Assembly (NCBI GenBank): GCA_030737835.1
Contig: CM060849.1
Coordinates: 17,402,579-17,466,578, forward strand
Length of the DNA stretch: 64,000 nt
Direction of reading: 5' to 3'
Origin: Acorus gramineus
Taxonomy: Eukaryota; Streptophyta; Magnoliopsida; Acorales; Acoraceae
Shown here: positions 13,979 through 25,563 of the stretch, in pieces
Numbering within the stretch: position 1 is the first letter of the stretch
How the letters are laid out: each line of letters starts with the position of its first letter
Position numbers and translations under genes: made by a program
Notes under the pieces: generated by a model
Seen by the model: the letters and a program-made list of their open reading frames with translations, nothing else
The model's database searches: none
Told to the model about the DNA's origin: nothing

Positions 13979-16900
13979 TCATCCGGATATCTTGAAGTGA
14001 TGGATCTGGAGATTTTCGACGTCGAGCTTCTTGAAGTTGCTGTTCTTCCTGGTCTTGAAGAAGTCCCCCCAGTCGAATGGCTTATATTTAGGTGGATTTT
14101 CTTCACTTGTCATCTCCTCCAGAGGCGCGACGATCGTGTAATGGGCGGGGTTGAAGAAGAAGGGGATGGAGAACCTCTCCCTCTTTGAGTTCACTGACAC
14201 CCTGTGCTCTGCGCTCTCATACCTCTCATTGCTCCAAACCTACCAAAATATACCAATTGTTAGCTAGGTTAATGGCCATGTGAAGAACAAGTTGCATGTC
14301 CAAGATGGTTCTGTGTTTTCTTTTCTTATTCTGTTTTCCTCACGGCCTCCTTTGTTTTGATTCTACAATGAAAAAGATATGCACAAAGTTTTTGTAAGAA
14401 GAAGAAGAAGAAAAAAAAACATGTCCAAGATAGAAATCTATGGATCTGACCTGATGGACATAATTAATGACCAAAACATGGTATCTTGTCGTGATGAAAT
14501 TCATACGTGACCATTTTTTTGGCGTTGATGTACTTTGTCATTTTTGTAACTTTAACTCAACAAATGAAATATATATATGGTATTAAAGATATGAACTGAA
14601 TTTTTTGTGTTCAAAAGTATGTATTTATTAAGATAAGTATATATTTTAAAAGAAATTCAAAATAAGTTTTGGATTGAAAAATTGACCACAAGAATGAGAA
14701 TGCATAACATTTTTCATTTTTAGTTGGTAGACCGGAATATTGATTTATGTTTTGATTATAACTTATTCCAGAAGTAAGACTCAAATGTAGAATCTCTCTT
14801 ACATGTTTCAAGTGGTTCATTTAGTTATAATTTATGTTGGTAGTGGTAGCTAAGGCCAACTTCAAAAGATCAATGCATCGATATAATATGGTGCGTACGT
14901 GCGAGAAATGAAGCGATATAATTAAGTACCTGAACAAGGTCACCCACATTGATGATGTAAGAGTCCGGGATGGGCTTCACCCGATACCACTCTCCGTCGG
15001 ACTTCTTCTTCACATCGAGACCCCCGACGTGGTCCTGGGCGAGCACGGTCAGCCCTCCGGCGTCCTTGTGGCGACCGACGCCTAATGCAAGGTGCGGCGT
15101 AGGGCAAGGCGGGTAGTGGTTGAGGCGGAGGAAGCTCGTCTGGTTGCTGAAGAAGCCATTCAGGCGATCCCCCGCCAATCCCAGGCTCAGCGCGATGAGC
15201 TCTAGCAGCTTGAATGCCAGCTTTTCTACCCCTCGCGCGTATGCTTTGCAAGCGTCGCTAATCAATTGTAAGAAAAATAGTCATCAGCAACAGAATTTAA
15301 CCAATTTGGTGATTTAGACCAATCATTGGAGGATATAGCATCATATCATTTTTTTGGTGTGCATGTTATTATATATTTTTGTGATTGGTTAAATTTTTGT
15401 TAAATTAGTTAAATTTTTAGTTAGATCATTTTTCAGACCAAACTGAGAAGGATGGATCATTTGAGTTGTTCAAGTATCAACTGAATAATTTGTGCTTATA
15501 CGATTGTGATTTCAATGTCATGACGTTATTGTAAAATAAAGATATCCTATATGTAGTTGACAATACCTAATTAATTAAGATAGAGACTTCGGATTATATG
15601 CCAAAAGATGTAGATTTTTTAAAAATGATCTCAAAGACTTTAATTTGATTCCCGTATATAAAAATGATTTGATTTAGGGTCCCTTTTGAATCCACATTAC
15701 GATGGATAGTGGGTCTCCTAATAAAACTTAATCAGATCGAAATCGATCATATCCAAATACATATTTCATTCTAACTTCTAAAAAAAGATGATTTTTTGGT
15801 CCGTTTGGAATCACATATTGAAAAGTAGCTTTTGGAATAAAGCTGTTTTTTAAGTTGATTTTAGACCTTGACTTTTATTGAGATGTTTTTTTTTTTAAAT
15901 TCAGGAATCAACATTTGAAAGTAGTTGATGTATGACAGAGAAAATTGCTTTTCAATTCAAAAAATCTATTCCGATCAAAAAGCGTTTTTTTTTAGTTTTT
16001 CAAAACACAGATTTTGAGGGAAAAATTAAAAGGAATCTAGCTTCCGATTCTGAATAAAACTGTCCTGTTTAACTACACGATTTTAGCTTTTCAGTTTTTC
16101 AAAAAGCATAATCACACCCAAACATGCAACCAAACGGGCCTTTAACTTTCATGTTAAAAATTCACTTTCTAACTTTTGAATCACAACTTTTATAAGTGAA
16201 AGTTAATTCTCAAACTCATTTCCAATCAAATCCTCGTTTACCCAAAGTATAAGAAAACATAAAACAAACGGAGAAGAAAAAAAACTCGCAGTTCATCATG
16301 GAATAAATCAACAAATTTATCACTACAACATCAGCAAATCACCATACGCGCATGCCACCAACTCCAATAATAGAAAAAAAAACTACTACCAAATTAAAAT
16401 TTTACTATTCATTTCAAAGGAGGCAATCACTTTCCCTTTCAAAAGATTTCCCCATAAAAAAAAACAAAAAAAGCTTAATTATCCGAGTTGGATCAGTGAT
16501 CCTGATATGATACACCATCAACCCAGATCATCCAATCCTCCAATTAAGATCACAAGTTTTAATTATTACTATTACCTCATCCCGGGTGGGTACTCAGGCC
16601 ACCGGTTCCTGATCTCCTGAACCTCATCGGACCCGGCCTCGGCGGGGATGACGACGACGTCTTTCACGATGAAATCAAAGACCTCCTTCCAATCCCTCAC
16701 GTTCTTCGTGTTCTCCGTATCGTAGTACCCCAACGGGTTCGCCTCGTCCCTCCTCACCTTCCCCTTCTCCTCCGCCGACTGCCCAAAGAACTCCCTCGCC
16801 GCCGCCTCCACGTCCCTCCTCAGCTCCACCGGCACACCATGATTGATCACCTGGAAGAACCCCCACTCCCTACACGCCGCGCCGACCTCCGCCACGAGGT

Positions 16901-17027
16901 CCGGCGAGATTGGGTGGTTGTTGAGTGGGGAGAGGTCGATTGTGGGGATGCCGCCGGCGTCGGAGATTTGGGGTTTGGGTCTGTGTTCGGGGGCTTGGAT
17001 GAAGGCTGTGTCCACTTCGCAGGCCAT
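13979..17027 (-). CDS. 2-oxoglutarate/Fe(II)-dependent dioxygenase (DOXC class, DIN11/DMR6-like)
   Basis: Soluble oxygenase using 2-oxoglutarate and Fe(II) to hydroxylate or desaturate small molecules; the substrate cannot be read from the sequence. Exons (minus): 16576-17027, 14930-15257, 13979-14239. The phases join cleanly to 346 aa, the usual length for the class. The N-terminal DIOX_N region begins MACEVDTAFIQAPEHRPK and contains CREWGFFQVINHGV. The catalytic jelly roll has NHYPPC, the iron ligands H214-x-D216 (GRHKD) and H272, and the 2-oxoglutarate-binding R282-x-S284 (RFSIPFF), all intact. The opening residues resemble Arabidopsis DIN11/At3g49630-type enzymes from memory, but I would not assign a specific reaction. 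An in-frame upstream ATG at 17153 was rejected because family homology starts at MACEVD. Intron 1 carries a Tourist-like MITE. Confidence 0.93.
15798..16140. mobile_element. Tourist-like (PIF/Harbinger-type) MITE, copy 1, in dioxygenase intron
   Basis: A 343-bp element with terminal inverted repeats GGTCCGTTTGG / CCAAACGGGCC, flanked by TTT on both sides, which suits the 3-bp target duplication of PIF/Harbinger MITEs. It is non-coding. Its reverse complement aligns along its length with the sequence starting at 32729. Confidence 0.75.
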
Positions 17028-17218
17028 CTGATCTCTCTCTCTCTCTGTTTCTCTTTGTGTTTCTCTGTTTTCAAAGATTGTATCTTTGGATGAGATGTGT
17101 ATTGGTGATCTGTGGGTGGGTGGGGGTGGGTGGGGGTGGTTGGAATATAACATCGATCATCGATCATTTTCTTTGTCGTGCATGAGTTGGGAATAGCATA
17201 TACATTGAACCTAGACTG

Positions 17219-17219
17219 T

Positions 17220-17247
<28 letters not shown>
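17219..17247. repeat. (TA)n microsatellite, left target flank of the large transposon
   Basis: About 14 TA units directly abut the GGGAAATGTT terminus of the 8.6-kb element. Another TA run abuts its other end (25850-25861), and a third flanks the neighbouring small element (about 26372-26390), so the target was probably a TA microsatellite. This hides any exact target-site duplication. Confidence 0.85.
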
Positions 17248-17250
<3 letters not shown>

Positions 17251-17544
17251 AAATGTTTAGGTGCGGTCGTGCGGTCCTGGGGTCCATCGTGCGCCCCGTC
17301 CGAGGGCCGTGCGATCGCTGGTCGTGCGATCGCACGGTCCTCGTTTTTTTTTAAAAAAAAAAAACAAAAACGAAAAAAAAATCGACGCACGACCTCTCTC
17401 TCTCGCTGTCTCTCTCTCTCTCTCTCTCGACCTGCCTCTCTCTCTCGCTGTCTCCCTCTCTCGACGATCGGAAAAAAAAAACAAATCGAAAAAAAAAAAA
17501 TCCATCGAGGACACCTCGGGATCTCTCTCTCACGCTCTCTCTCC

Positions 17545-17585
<41 letters not shown>

Positions 17586-18319
17586 GTTTTCAGATCTGAA
17601 AATCGGCTCCCGTCGACGACCCCCCGTCGTCCCCCTTGCGACCCCCCATCGACGACCACCTTGCGACCCCCCATCGACGACCACCTTGCGATCCCCCATC
17701 GACGACCACCTTGCGACCCCCCATCGACGACCACCTTGCGACCCCACACGGCTCCCCCTCCACCACCTCTTCTCCTTACACAGTCTCCCCCCCCAGCCCC
17801 CGGCACTCCTCACGCGTCCCGACACCGTCCTCATCACCGTCACCTCTTCACTGCACCGGCACCTTGTCACCGTCCCCGACCCCGCACCAGCCCCCGTCCC
17901 TGCAAAACATTCAATGTAAGTATTTTCTTTAACTTGCCTTTGTATCCAATTATTTAGGTATAGGGTTTTGATTTGTTCTGTCATTTGATTATTTAGGGTT
18001 TTCTTTTGTTTTGGCTTTGAAGAGGAACCAAATCTTGTTGTGATTTTGATTTGTTCTGTCATTTGATTATTCAGGGTTTTCAGCAGCTGCTCCGCGAACC
18101 ACCCCTCGACGTCCTCTGCTGCACCGACCCCATCGGTGACCCCCTCTGCAACCCCATCGACGACCACCCTCCGGTCGACTGAAAGCAAATTGGTTTGTGA
18201 TTCCTTTCTATTCTATTGCAATTTTGTATGTTTCTTTGTTAAATTGGAATGAAAATTTGTTATATATATTTTTTTGAGGCATGAACAGACATTATACTAT
18301 TGGTGATTGAAAGACTTAC
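17248..18319 (+). repeat. Left terminal inverted repeat (~1,072 bp)
   Basis: Contains, in order, the GGGAAATGTT terminus, the GC-rich subterminal motif CGTGCGATCGCACGGTCCTC, T/A runs, (CT)n tracts, a (CA)n tract, four copies of a ~25-bp minisatellite (17637-17745), a C-rich stretch and an AT-rich inner part ending GATTGAAAGACTTACT. A strong donor (AAT|GTAAGT, GT at 17916) and acceptors (AG at 18073-18074 or 18082-18083) look like a small intron, as in TIRs that supply a promoter and leader exon. The right TIR repeats everything in inverse orientation; differences are mainly in simple-repeat length. Confidence 0.9.
17637..17745 (+). repeat. 25-bp minisatellite inside left TIR
   Basis: About four tandem units of the form GACCCCCCATCGACGACC plus ACCTTGC, with minor variation (one unit has GATCCCCC). 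The inverse copy lies in the right TIR at about 25366-25462. Repeat conservation in both TIRs shows the array predates TIR duplication or was homogenised later. Confidence 0.85.
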
Positions 18320-19904
18320 TAATAATTGTTTTATGTAAATTTTCTGGTGCTGTATTGGACATATAAAATGTTTCAAAGAGATGAAATTACAGCCTTTGCT
18401 AAACATGAAAAGTCTTAACACATAAATTGGCAAGCAAAGACTGCATAATCTAGTCTTATTGCTTCCCCTCAAAATTCTCTCTTCCAAAATTCTTTAATCT
18501 TTATCAATGTTGTTACAGTGAAGTGCATTTATATTTCACATTGGATTTTGAGCTGGAGCTATGAATTATTAACTGTATCTTTTACCTACTTCGTAACAAG
18601 GTACCTTTTTATTTTCATAACCCTGCCTTTAAGAAAGTCTGCTTCAACGTTTTGTTTATCCTCAGATCTTGAAAAAAAAATTCTGTAAAAAAAGTTGCTA
18701 AAGGAAGCTTTGGTTTGGCTGATATGAGCTTTCCCTTATCTTCCACGATTATAGATAAATCTTCCACAATTATAGATAAGAAAAAGTGTAACTGTCCATT
18801 CTTTATTTTCATTACAACTTAATGTTTTTCCAGAGAAAATATCTTGCAGGTTATGTGATTAAGATTTTTGTACGAACATTGGGTGATGAAGCACCACAAC
18901 AACCATCTCATCAATTCCAGTGAAATGTAGAACATTTGAGGATTTTGGTGGTGCCATATCTCTAGCGTTTTCCTTAGCATATTGGATTAAATTGTCATCA
19001 TTCTCCAATATTAGACCACTCTGTATCCAACATCAGATACCATCATTGGTTTCACTCCAAAACATAAAATTTACATTCATATATTAGTTTATCACTCCTT
19101 ATACTCATTTGAATTGTGAAAGACAGGAGTTATATATGTGTGTATGTGTTCTACAAATTACTTTTTTTCACGCCATTCACAAGATCTTCAATCGAGTCTG
19201 TCTGTATGGAATTTCCCTAATAAAATCCATCGTGTTTGAATTTACTCCTCTGAAGAGGAGGTAATATTTGAAAGCAATTTCCAGGGAATTACGTGGAATA
19301 TAATCCTTCTTTAATATTCATGTTCTTTGTTTTTTCTTTTCTTGAACCAAATGGGTGCTCAAACTCTCTAGATTAGATTTTATGCTGGGATACTAAAATT
19401 CAGTTTTGTGCTTCAGATTAATCTTATTTTTTTTCTTGCATTTATTTTATTTATTTGTATTTTCAATTAACACACACACACGCGCGATGCGCACACGTGT
19501 ATATCTATGTATGTGTATATGTGTGTTTTTATTATATGTTTATTATTAAAAAAAAGCTATCAATTAATCCCTTCTAGACTTCTAGTTGACATGCGCCTAG
19601 AGTTTATGAGAACATTGGTTCCCACGCTTCTCGATTTCATAAAAAGGTGAAGATCAAACATTTGAGGACATCGTAAAAGACCTGATGTTTCTTTGTTTTG
19701 TCAGAAAATTGTTTTTCCTTATGTTCAAGCATTCTGTATGATTGAATATTGAGTTCATTAAAATTCATACTCAATTGTAGAACTTTTTGCTTGAAACAAT
19801 GAACCCATGGATATAACTAGAGTTTTATATCTATTTGTGGTTCCAAAATATTGTTTTAAATATTTAAAAAATGGAAATGACCTTGTTCAAAACTTTCCAT
19901 ACAG
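18320..19904. other. Element interior, left: AT-rich, unrecognised
   Basis: Intron-like AT-rich DNA with no convincing exon and a mixed CA/TG microsatellite at about 19470-19530. It has no visible counterpart in the right half, so the palindrome is interrupted here. It ends with TTTCCATACAG at about 19892-19902, an acceptor-like site just before the GCA-rich arm. It may be captured intron sequence from an unidentified gene. Confidence 0.5.
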
Positions 19905-21360
19905 CTTGTTGCAGCACCACAAGCAGCAGGAGTTGCTGCAGCAGGAGCACTAGCAGCAGCAGCAGCAGGAGCAAGGGCAGCAGCAGTAGTAGGAGCAGCA
20001 GGAGCAAGGGCAGCAGCAGTAGTAGGAGCAGCAGGAGCAAGGGCAGCAGCAGGTTGTAGGAGCAGCAGCAGAAGCAGGAGCAAGGGCAGCAGCAGCAGCA
20101 GCAAGGGCAGCAGCAGCACCTTGTTGCAGCAGCAGCAGCAGCAGGTGCTTGTTGCAGCAGCACAAGCAGCAGCAGGAACAGCTGCAGCAGCAAGGGCAGC
20201 AGCAGCTGCTTGTTGCAGCAGCACAAGCAGCAGCAGGAGCAGCTGCAGCAGGTGGGGCAGGAGCAGCAGGAGCAGGAGCAGCAGCAGCAGCAAGGGCAGC
20301 AGCAGGTTGTTGTTGCACCAGCACAGCAGGAGCAGCAGGAGCAGCTGCAGCAGGAGCAAGGGCAGCAGTAGTAGGAGCAGCAGGAGCAAGGGCAGCAGCA
20401 GGTTGTAGGAGCAGCACCACAAGCAGGAGCAAGGGCAGCAGCAGGTGGGGGAGCAGCAGGAGCAGCAGCAGCAGGTGGGGGAGCAGGAGCAGGAACTCAA
20501 CAGCAGGTGCAGCAGGTGGGGCAGGAGCAGCAGCTGCTTGTTGCAGCAGCACAAGCAGCAGCAGGAGCAGCTGCAGCAGCTGCTGCAGGTGGGGCAGGAG
20601 CAGCAGCAGCAGGTGGGGCAGGAGCAGCAGCAGCAGGTGGGGTAGGAGCAGCTGCTTGTTGCAGCAGCACAAGCAGCAGCAGGAGCAGGAGGAGCAGCAG
20701 GAGGAGCAGCAGCAGGAGCAGGAGGAGCAGCAGCACAAGCAGGAGCAGCAGCAGGACAACAGCAGGAGGAGCAGCAGGGCAGCAGCAGCAGGAGGAGCAG
20801 GGGCAGCAGCAGGAGCAGCAGCAGGAGCACTAGCAGGAGCAGCTGCAGCAGGAGGAGCAGCAGCAGCAGCAGCAGGAGCACTAGCAGCAGCAGCAACAAG
20901 CAGCAGGAGCACTAGCAGCAGCAGCAACAAGCAGCTGGAGCAATGGCAGCAGCAATAGCAGCAACAATTACAGCAGGAGCAATGGCAGCAGCTGCAGCAG
21001 CTCCAGTTGCAGCACCACAAGAAGCAGGAGCAGCGAGAGCAGGAGCACTAGCAGCAGCAGCTGCAGCAGGACCTTGTTGCAGTAGGTTGTAGCAGCACCA
21101 CAAGCAGCAGGAGCAGCAACAGGTTGTAGCATCAGCAGCAAGAGCTATGGTAGCAGCAGCAGCAGGAGGAGCAAGATGCTGGCACAGCACCTGCAATGGC
21201 AGCAGCAGCAGCAGCATGGAAGGAGCAGTATCAGCACCACTGGCAGCAGCAATAGCAGCAGAAGTATATGCAGGCCAGGAGCATTGTCAGCCAAACCAAG
21301 CAGAAGCACAACCAGGATGCAGAAACTCAACCAGAAGCAGACCAACTAAGAAGCATAAGC
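19905..21360 (+). repeat. GCA/CAG-rich low-complexity arm (left arm of inner palindrome)
   Basis: About 1.45 kb of imperfect GCA triplets broken by GGA, ACA, GTA and CTA, with internal higher-order repeats (for example repeated TTGTTGCAGCAGCACAAGCAG blocks). All six frames stay long open simply because GCA-type triplets rarely make stops, so the predicted poly-Ala, poly-Gln, poly-Ser and poly-Leu products are not evidence of a gene. The last ~170 bp is less repetitive and in one frame ends ...RPTKKHKQY before a stop at 21366-21368; AATAAA follows at about 21392. An expressed repeat-rich exon is therefore possible but unproven. Confidence 0.85.
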
Positions 21361-21774
21361 AATACTAGTTTTTTTTTTATGTTTTTTGTTCAATAAACAT
21401 TGTATCAATAAGATTTATTGTATTCTGACAACCAAAATGAATGAAATAGTTGGAGTTCCCTCGAATATGCTTTCACATCTTGTGCTTTAAATTCATTCAA
21501 TCAAAGACAATCACATTCGCACCAAGCTACATTCCAAAATATTCATAATACCATACATGCACATTCAAACCAAAACACATTCCAACACATTGATATTCAT
21601 TGAAGCACATCACTCATACATAAACATGTTTTAATACATCAACATCAATAGAAGTTAATACATGAACATAAACCTGTTTAATACATCAACATCAATAGAA
21701 GTTAATACATGAACATAAACCTGTTTAATACATCAACATCAACATCAATAGAACAACAATACATGAACATTCTA
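21361..21774. other. Loop between the inner palindrome arms, with 47-bp tandem repeat
   Basis: AT-rich spacer at the symmetry axis of the element (about 21.5 kb). It contains an AATAAA motif near 21392 and a 47-bp unit (TTAATACATCAACATCAATA then GAAGTTAATACATGAACATA) repeated about 2.4 times over 21624-21760. I see no coding evidence. Confidence 0.7.
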
Positions 21775-22004
21775 TTGCTGCTGGTGGTGCCAGCATCTTG
21801 CTCCTCCTGCTGCTGCTGCTACCATAGCTCTTGCTGCTGCTGCTCCAACCTGCTGCTGCTCCTGCTGCTTGTGATGCTGCTAGAACCTGCTGCAACAAGG
21901 TCCTGCTGCTGCTGCTGCTGCTCGTGCTCCTGCTCTCGCTGCTCCTGCTTCTTGTGGTGCTGCAACTGGAGTTGCTGCAGCTGCTGCCATTGCTCCTGCT
22001 GTAA

Positions 22005-22036
<32 letters not shown>

Positions 22037-22465
22037 ATTGCTGCTGCAGTTGCTCCTGCTAATGCTCCTGCTGCTGCCCCTGCTCCTCCTGCTGCTGCTG
22101 CTGCTGCTCCTGCTGCTTGTGCTGCTGCTCCTCCTGCTGCTGTTGCATTGCTGCTTGTGCTGCTGCTCCTCCTGCTATTGTCCTGCTGCTGCTCCTGCTG
22201 CTGTTGCTGCAACAAGGTGCTGCTGCTCCTGCTCCTGCTGCTGCTGCTCCTGCTGCTCCTGCTACTGCTGCTGCTGCTGCTGCTGCTCCTGCTGCTCCTG
22301 CTGCTACTGCTGGTGGTGCTCCTGCTGCTGCTGCTCCTGCTTCTCCTGCTGCAGCAGCTGCTGCAACAAGGTGCTGCTGCTGCTGCTGCTATTGCTCCTG
22401 CTGCTGCTAGTGCTTCTGATGCAGCAGCTCCTGCTTCTTGTGGTGCTGCTACAACCTGCTGCAAT
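21775..22465 (+). repeat. TGC/CTG-rich low-complexity arm (right arm of inner palindrome)
   Basis: About 690 bp of TGC triplets that is the reverse complement of part of the left arm and not just similar composition. The marker GCCATTGCTCCTGCTGTAAT (21986) is the exact inverse of 20967-20986, and the run through CTTCTTGTGGTGCTGCAACT and GGTGCCAGCATCTTGCTCCT is likewise mirrored at 21000-21190. The right arm is shorter, and a ~55-bp segment present at 21185-21240 is missing. On the minus strand an acceptor-like TTAATTGCAG precedes this arm. Confidence 0.85.
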
Positions 22466-23139
22466 TAAAAATTGATTGAGCTTAAAGTAAGTTATTTGCA
22501 AAGGATGTAATGGTAGTGATTAGCAAGAATGACAATGTTCAAATGGAGGCAGGAAAGAACACAATCTGTTGGATAGAAGTGCCAACAACGAGCATAATAT
22601 GGGAGAGGGTAAAAGACAGATCCTTTCGTCTATCTTTAAGCAGTGAATGGTGCGGAAAAGCAAGGGAGGAGACCAACGTATTGCTCAATACCAGTTCATA
22701 AGTATACATTTAGGTCAAGCTTGCTCATATCAAGTTCATACTCATACTAGCTTACACCAAATATGAATATTGATATCCAATCAATTTCAATATCCATGAT
22801 CATATTCAACGAAAAACAGAAAAAAATATGAATACAGCATCCAATCAGTATTCACCCCATTTATGTCCCTATCCAAAAATCATATGATGAAATAGTCATT
22901 ATTTGTTAGGGAATGAATGACAGGTGCAGAGAATAACCAACTTAATGTTTTGACTTTGAAACTCCAAATAATTCAATTTCAGATTTCTTGTGTGTTTGTA
23001 TCTGTTTTTTGTTTCTTGATAAGCCGGTATACTCTACATTGCTAGCCCACCTTCAACTATAGCAGGCAATCTGTCTCTTGATGCTATCATCTAGTTTAAC
23101 AATAGACAATTCCACATTAGGATATACAGGAGTACAAAC
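22466..23139. other. Element interior, unassigned stretch
   Basis: Between the TGC arm and the last recognisable acetyl-CoA synthetase exon. A short plus-strand open frame (22510-22701) has no recognisable homology and begins with GTG if taken literally, the first ATG being internal. I do not call a gene. Confidence 0.5.
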
Positions 23140-24780
23140 CTGCCACCAAATATCTCTTCCGTCCTTCCATTTTGTCATTTCTCGCTTCATAGCCAAGGGA
23201 TTCTCATATGTCAAACACACACCTGCCCAGGATTGGTAACAAACGACAAACAAGTCTTCAGAGAGGGAAAGAAACTCATACCTTCTGTGATAAAATATAA
23301 AATCTGTTGGCTTAACAGAAATTCTTAAGCTACTTCAACAACTCTACAATGGATTCAGTCATTAAGGCACTACTGAAATGATTACCTCTGTGAATATGTA
23401 AAAATAATTTTATCAGATATGATAAAAAGGAAAAAAAATGAAAAAATATATGATATTACTCATTCATGATGTCAATCCATGTCCAACACTCCCATTAATT
23501 ATGATATTGTGCCACAATTTGGTATGCTTGCCTACCTACAGAGAACCCATTTTTGGCAGACTCTACCAAAATTGCAAGCTTCTAAACTTTTCTGTTTCTA
23601 TAACCTTATCACAGTATACTAAAATGCCAGTTGAAGAAATTTCATTTGACAATTTCACATAACATAAAACTCTGAACCAAAAATCACAGAGAGAAATTAG
23701 CATACATACTAATCTACTGCCCATTATTAATAAAATCCTCAATCCATAAATCCATGATCCAACTCCTCCTGTTTAATGGGTTTCATATTAAAAAATGATC
23801 CACATTTTGTAATGAATCATATTTGTATTTATTGACCAATAGTGCAACTTTGATAAAAATTTGTGATATAGCAGTGCTGGGAAACACGCGTCAATGTATT
23901 CATATTCCAATTATCTTAATAAGATGTCAAAATAAGATTTTCAAGCTATCTAAATGGTATTCTAAAATCTACTTTAATACTGCACATGTACTTCATGCAA
24001 TCCATGGATATGTTGAAGACTTCAAATGAAAAGCCTAGAAGTCTATGAGGAACATGCTAGTAATTGACACTACAGCCGATCACAATGTTCAGAAATTCGC
24101 ATCTAATAAAAAATAATTAGACATAACATACCAATCTCACTGTTGATTGCCGCCCATCTGGAAGTTTAATAGTATGAGGTCCAATTCCATGACAACACTC
24201 ATGGCAAATTGTGTGGGTAAAAAATGACTCGAAATCAATGTACACCTTTTGGCAATCCACAATATCTTTAAGATGGATGGCTTTAGTGCCTCGGAGCACA
24301 GCATTACAGGTTAAGACAGCTTTAGGACGACAATCAATAATTCTCTGGGCAAGGGACTCTGCAGAGAACCCCGCAAACACAACCTGAAAAAAGAACAGCA
24401 CCAACAGATCAATCTTTCATTCAAGAACCAACAGACCACACAACTCTACTTGGAAATTCCAAAGGAGCATCTCAGTCTATAAACATACCGAGTGAACAGC
24501 ACCTATGCGAGCACAAGCAAGCATAGCAATAGGCAATTCCATCAGCATAGGCAAATATATCACAACTGCATCACCCTTTTTTATGCCGATGTCTTTCAAA
24601 TAGTTGGAGAGCTGTCACAGGATGCATACATAATCAAGAACCTTAGAAACACCAAACTATGGCCGCATATGGATCAAAGATTTTGAGGCAGTACTATTAA
24701 TTAATCCCACCTGGCAAACTTTCTCTAACAGTTCACTGTATGCCAGTTGCCCATCGTGACCAGGCTCATTTCCTTCCCAG
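23140..24780 (-). pseudogene. Captured acetyl-CoA synthetase (ACS) gene fragment with introns
   Basis: Four minus-strand exon blocks match plant plastid acetyl-CoA synthetase in order: 24711-24780 (WEGNEPGHDGQLAYSELLEK), 24489-24611 ([20 protein letters not shown] then [20 protein letters not shown]), 24246-24383 (VVFAGFSAESLAQRIIDCRP) and 23140-23222 (CLTYENPLAMKREMTKWKDG). Each retains GT-AG splice sites, and frames are open within the blocks. It is a small N-terminal-middle slice: the start, the YTSGSTGKPKG nucleotide-binding motif and the catalytic C-terminal region are absent, and residues expected between the last two blocks are missing. The first block abuts the inner edge of the right TIR. 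Capture of genomic DNA, not mRNA, by the transposon is the simplest reading; no active enzyme is expected. Confidence 0.9.
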
Positions 24781-25510
24781 TAAGTCTTTCAATCACCAAT
24801 AGTATAATGTCTGTTCATGCCTCAAAAAAATATATATAACAAATTTTCATTCCAATTTAACAAAGAAACATACAAAATTGCAATAGAATAGAAAGGAATC
24901 ACAAACCAATTTGCTTTCAGTCGACCGGAGGGTGGTCGTCGATGGGGTTGCAGAGGGGGTCACCGATGGGGTCGGTGCAGCAGAGGACGTCGAGGGGTGG
25001 TTCGCGGAGCAGCTGCTGAAAACCCTGAATAATCAAATGACAGAACAAATCAAAATCACAACAAGATTTGGTTCCTCTTCAAAGCCAAAACAAAAGAAAA
25101 CCCTAAATAATCAAATGACAGAACAAATCAAAACCCTATACCTAAATAATTGGATACAAAGGCAAGTTAAAGAAAATACTTACATTGAATGTTTTGCAGG
25201 GACGGGGGCTGGTGCGGGGTCGGGGACGGTGACAAGGTGCCGGTGCAGTGAAGAGGTGACGGTGATGAGGACGGTGTCGGGACGCGTGAGGAGTGCCGGG
25301 GGCTGGGGGGGGGGGAGACTGTGTAAGGAGAAGAGGTGGTGGAAGGGGAGCCGTGTGGGGTCGCAAGGTGGTCGTCGACGGGGTCGCAAGGTGGTCGTCG
25401 ATGGGGGGTCGCAAGGTGGTCGTCGATGGGGGGTCGCAAGGTGGTCGTCGATGGGGGGTCGCAAGGGGGACGACGGGGGGTCGTCGACGGGAGCCGATTT
25501 TCAGATCTGA

Positions 25511-25563
<53 letters not shown>

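Noticed and set aside
17637-17745. Regular 25-bp repeats that might suggest a CRISPR-like array
   Set aside because: Units are contiguous with no unique spacers, and the genome is a plant's. It is a minisatellite.
17211-18188. 325-residue Arg/Glu/Gly/Val-rich open frame across the left TIR, and a similar 199-residue frame in the right TIR
   Set aside because: It runs through microsatellites and a minisatellite, has no recognisable domain, and the opposite strand is equally open. The duplication is explained by the TIRs.
19856-22475. Many long overlapping poly-Leu/Ala/Gln/Ser/Cys open frames on both strands
   Set aside because: They arise because GCA/TGC triplets rarely form stops in any frame; simultaneous openness of all six frames shows composition, not coding.
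22510-22701. 63-codon plus-strand frame inside the large element
   Set aside because: No recognisable homology, GTG start, and no splice or promoter context that favours coding.
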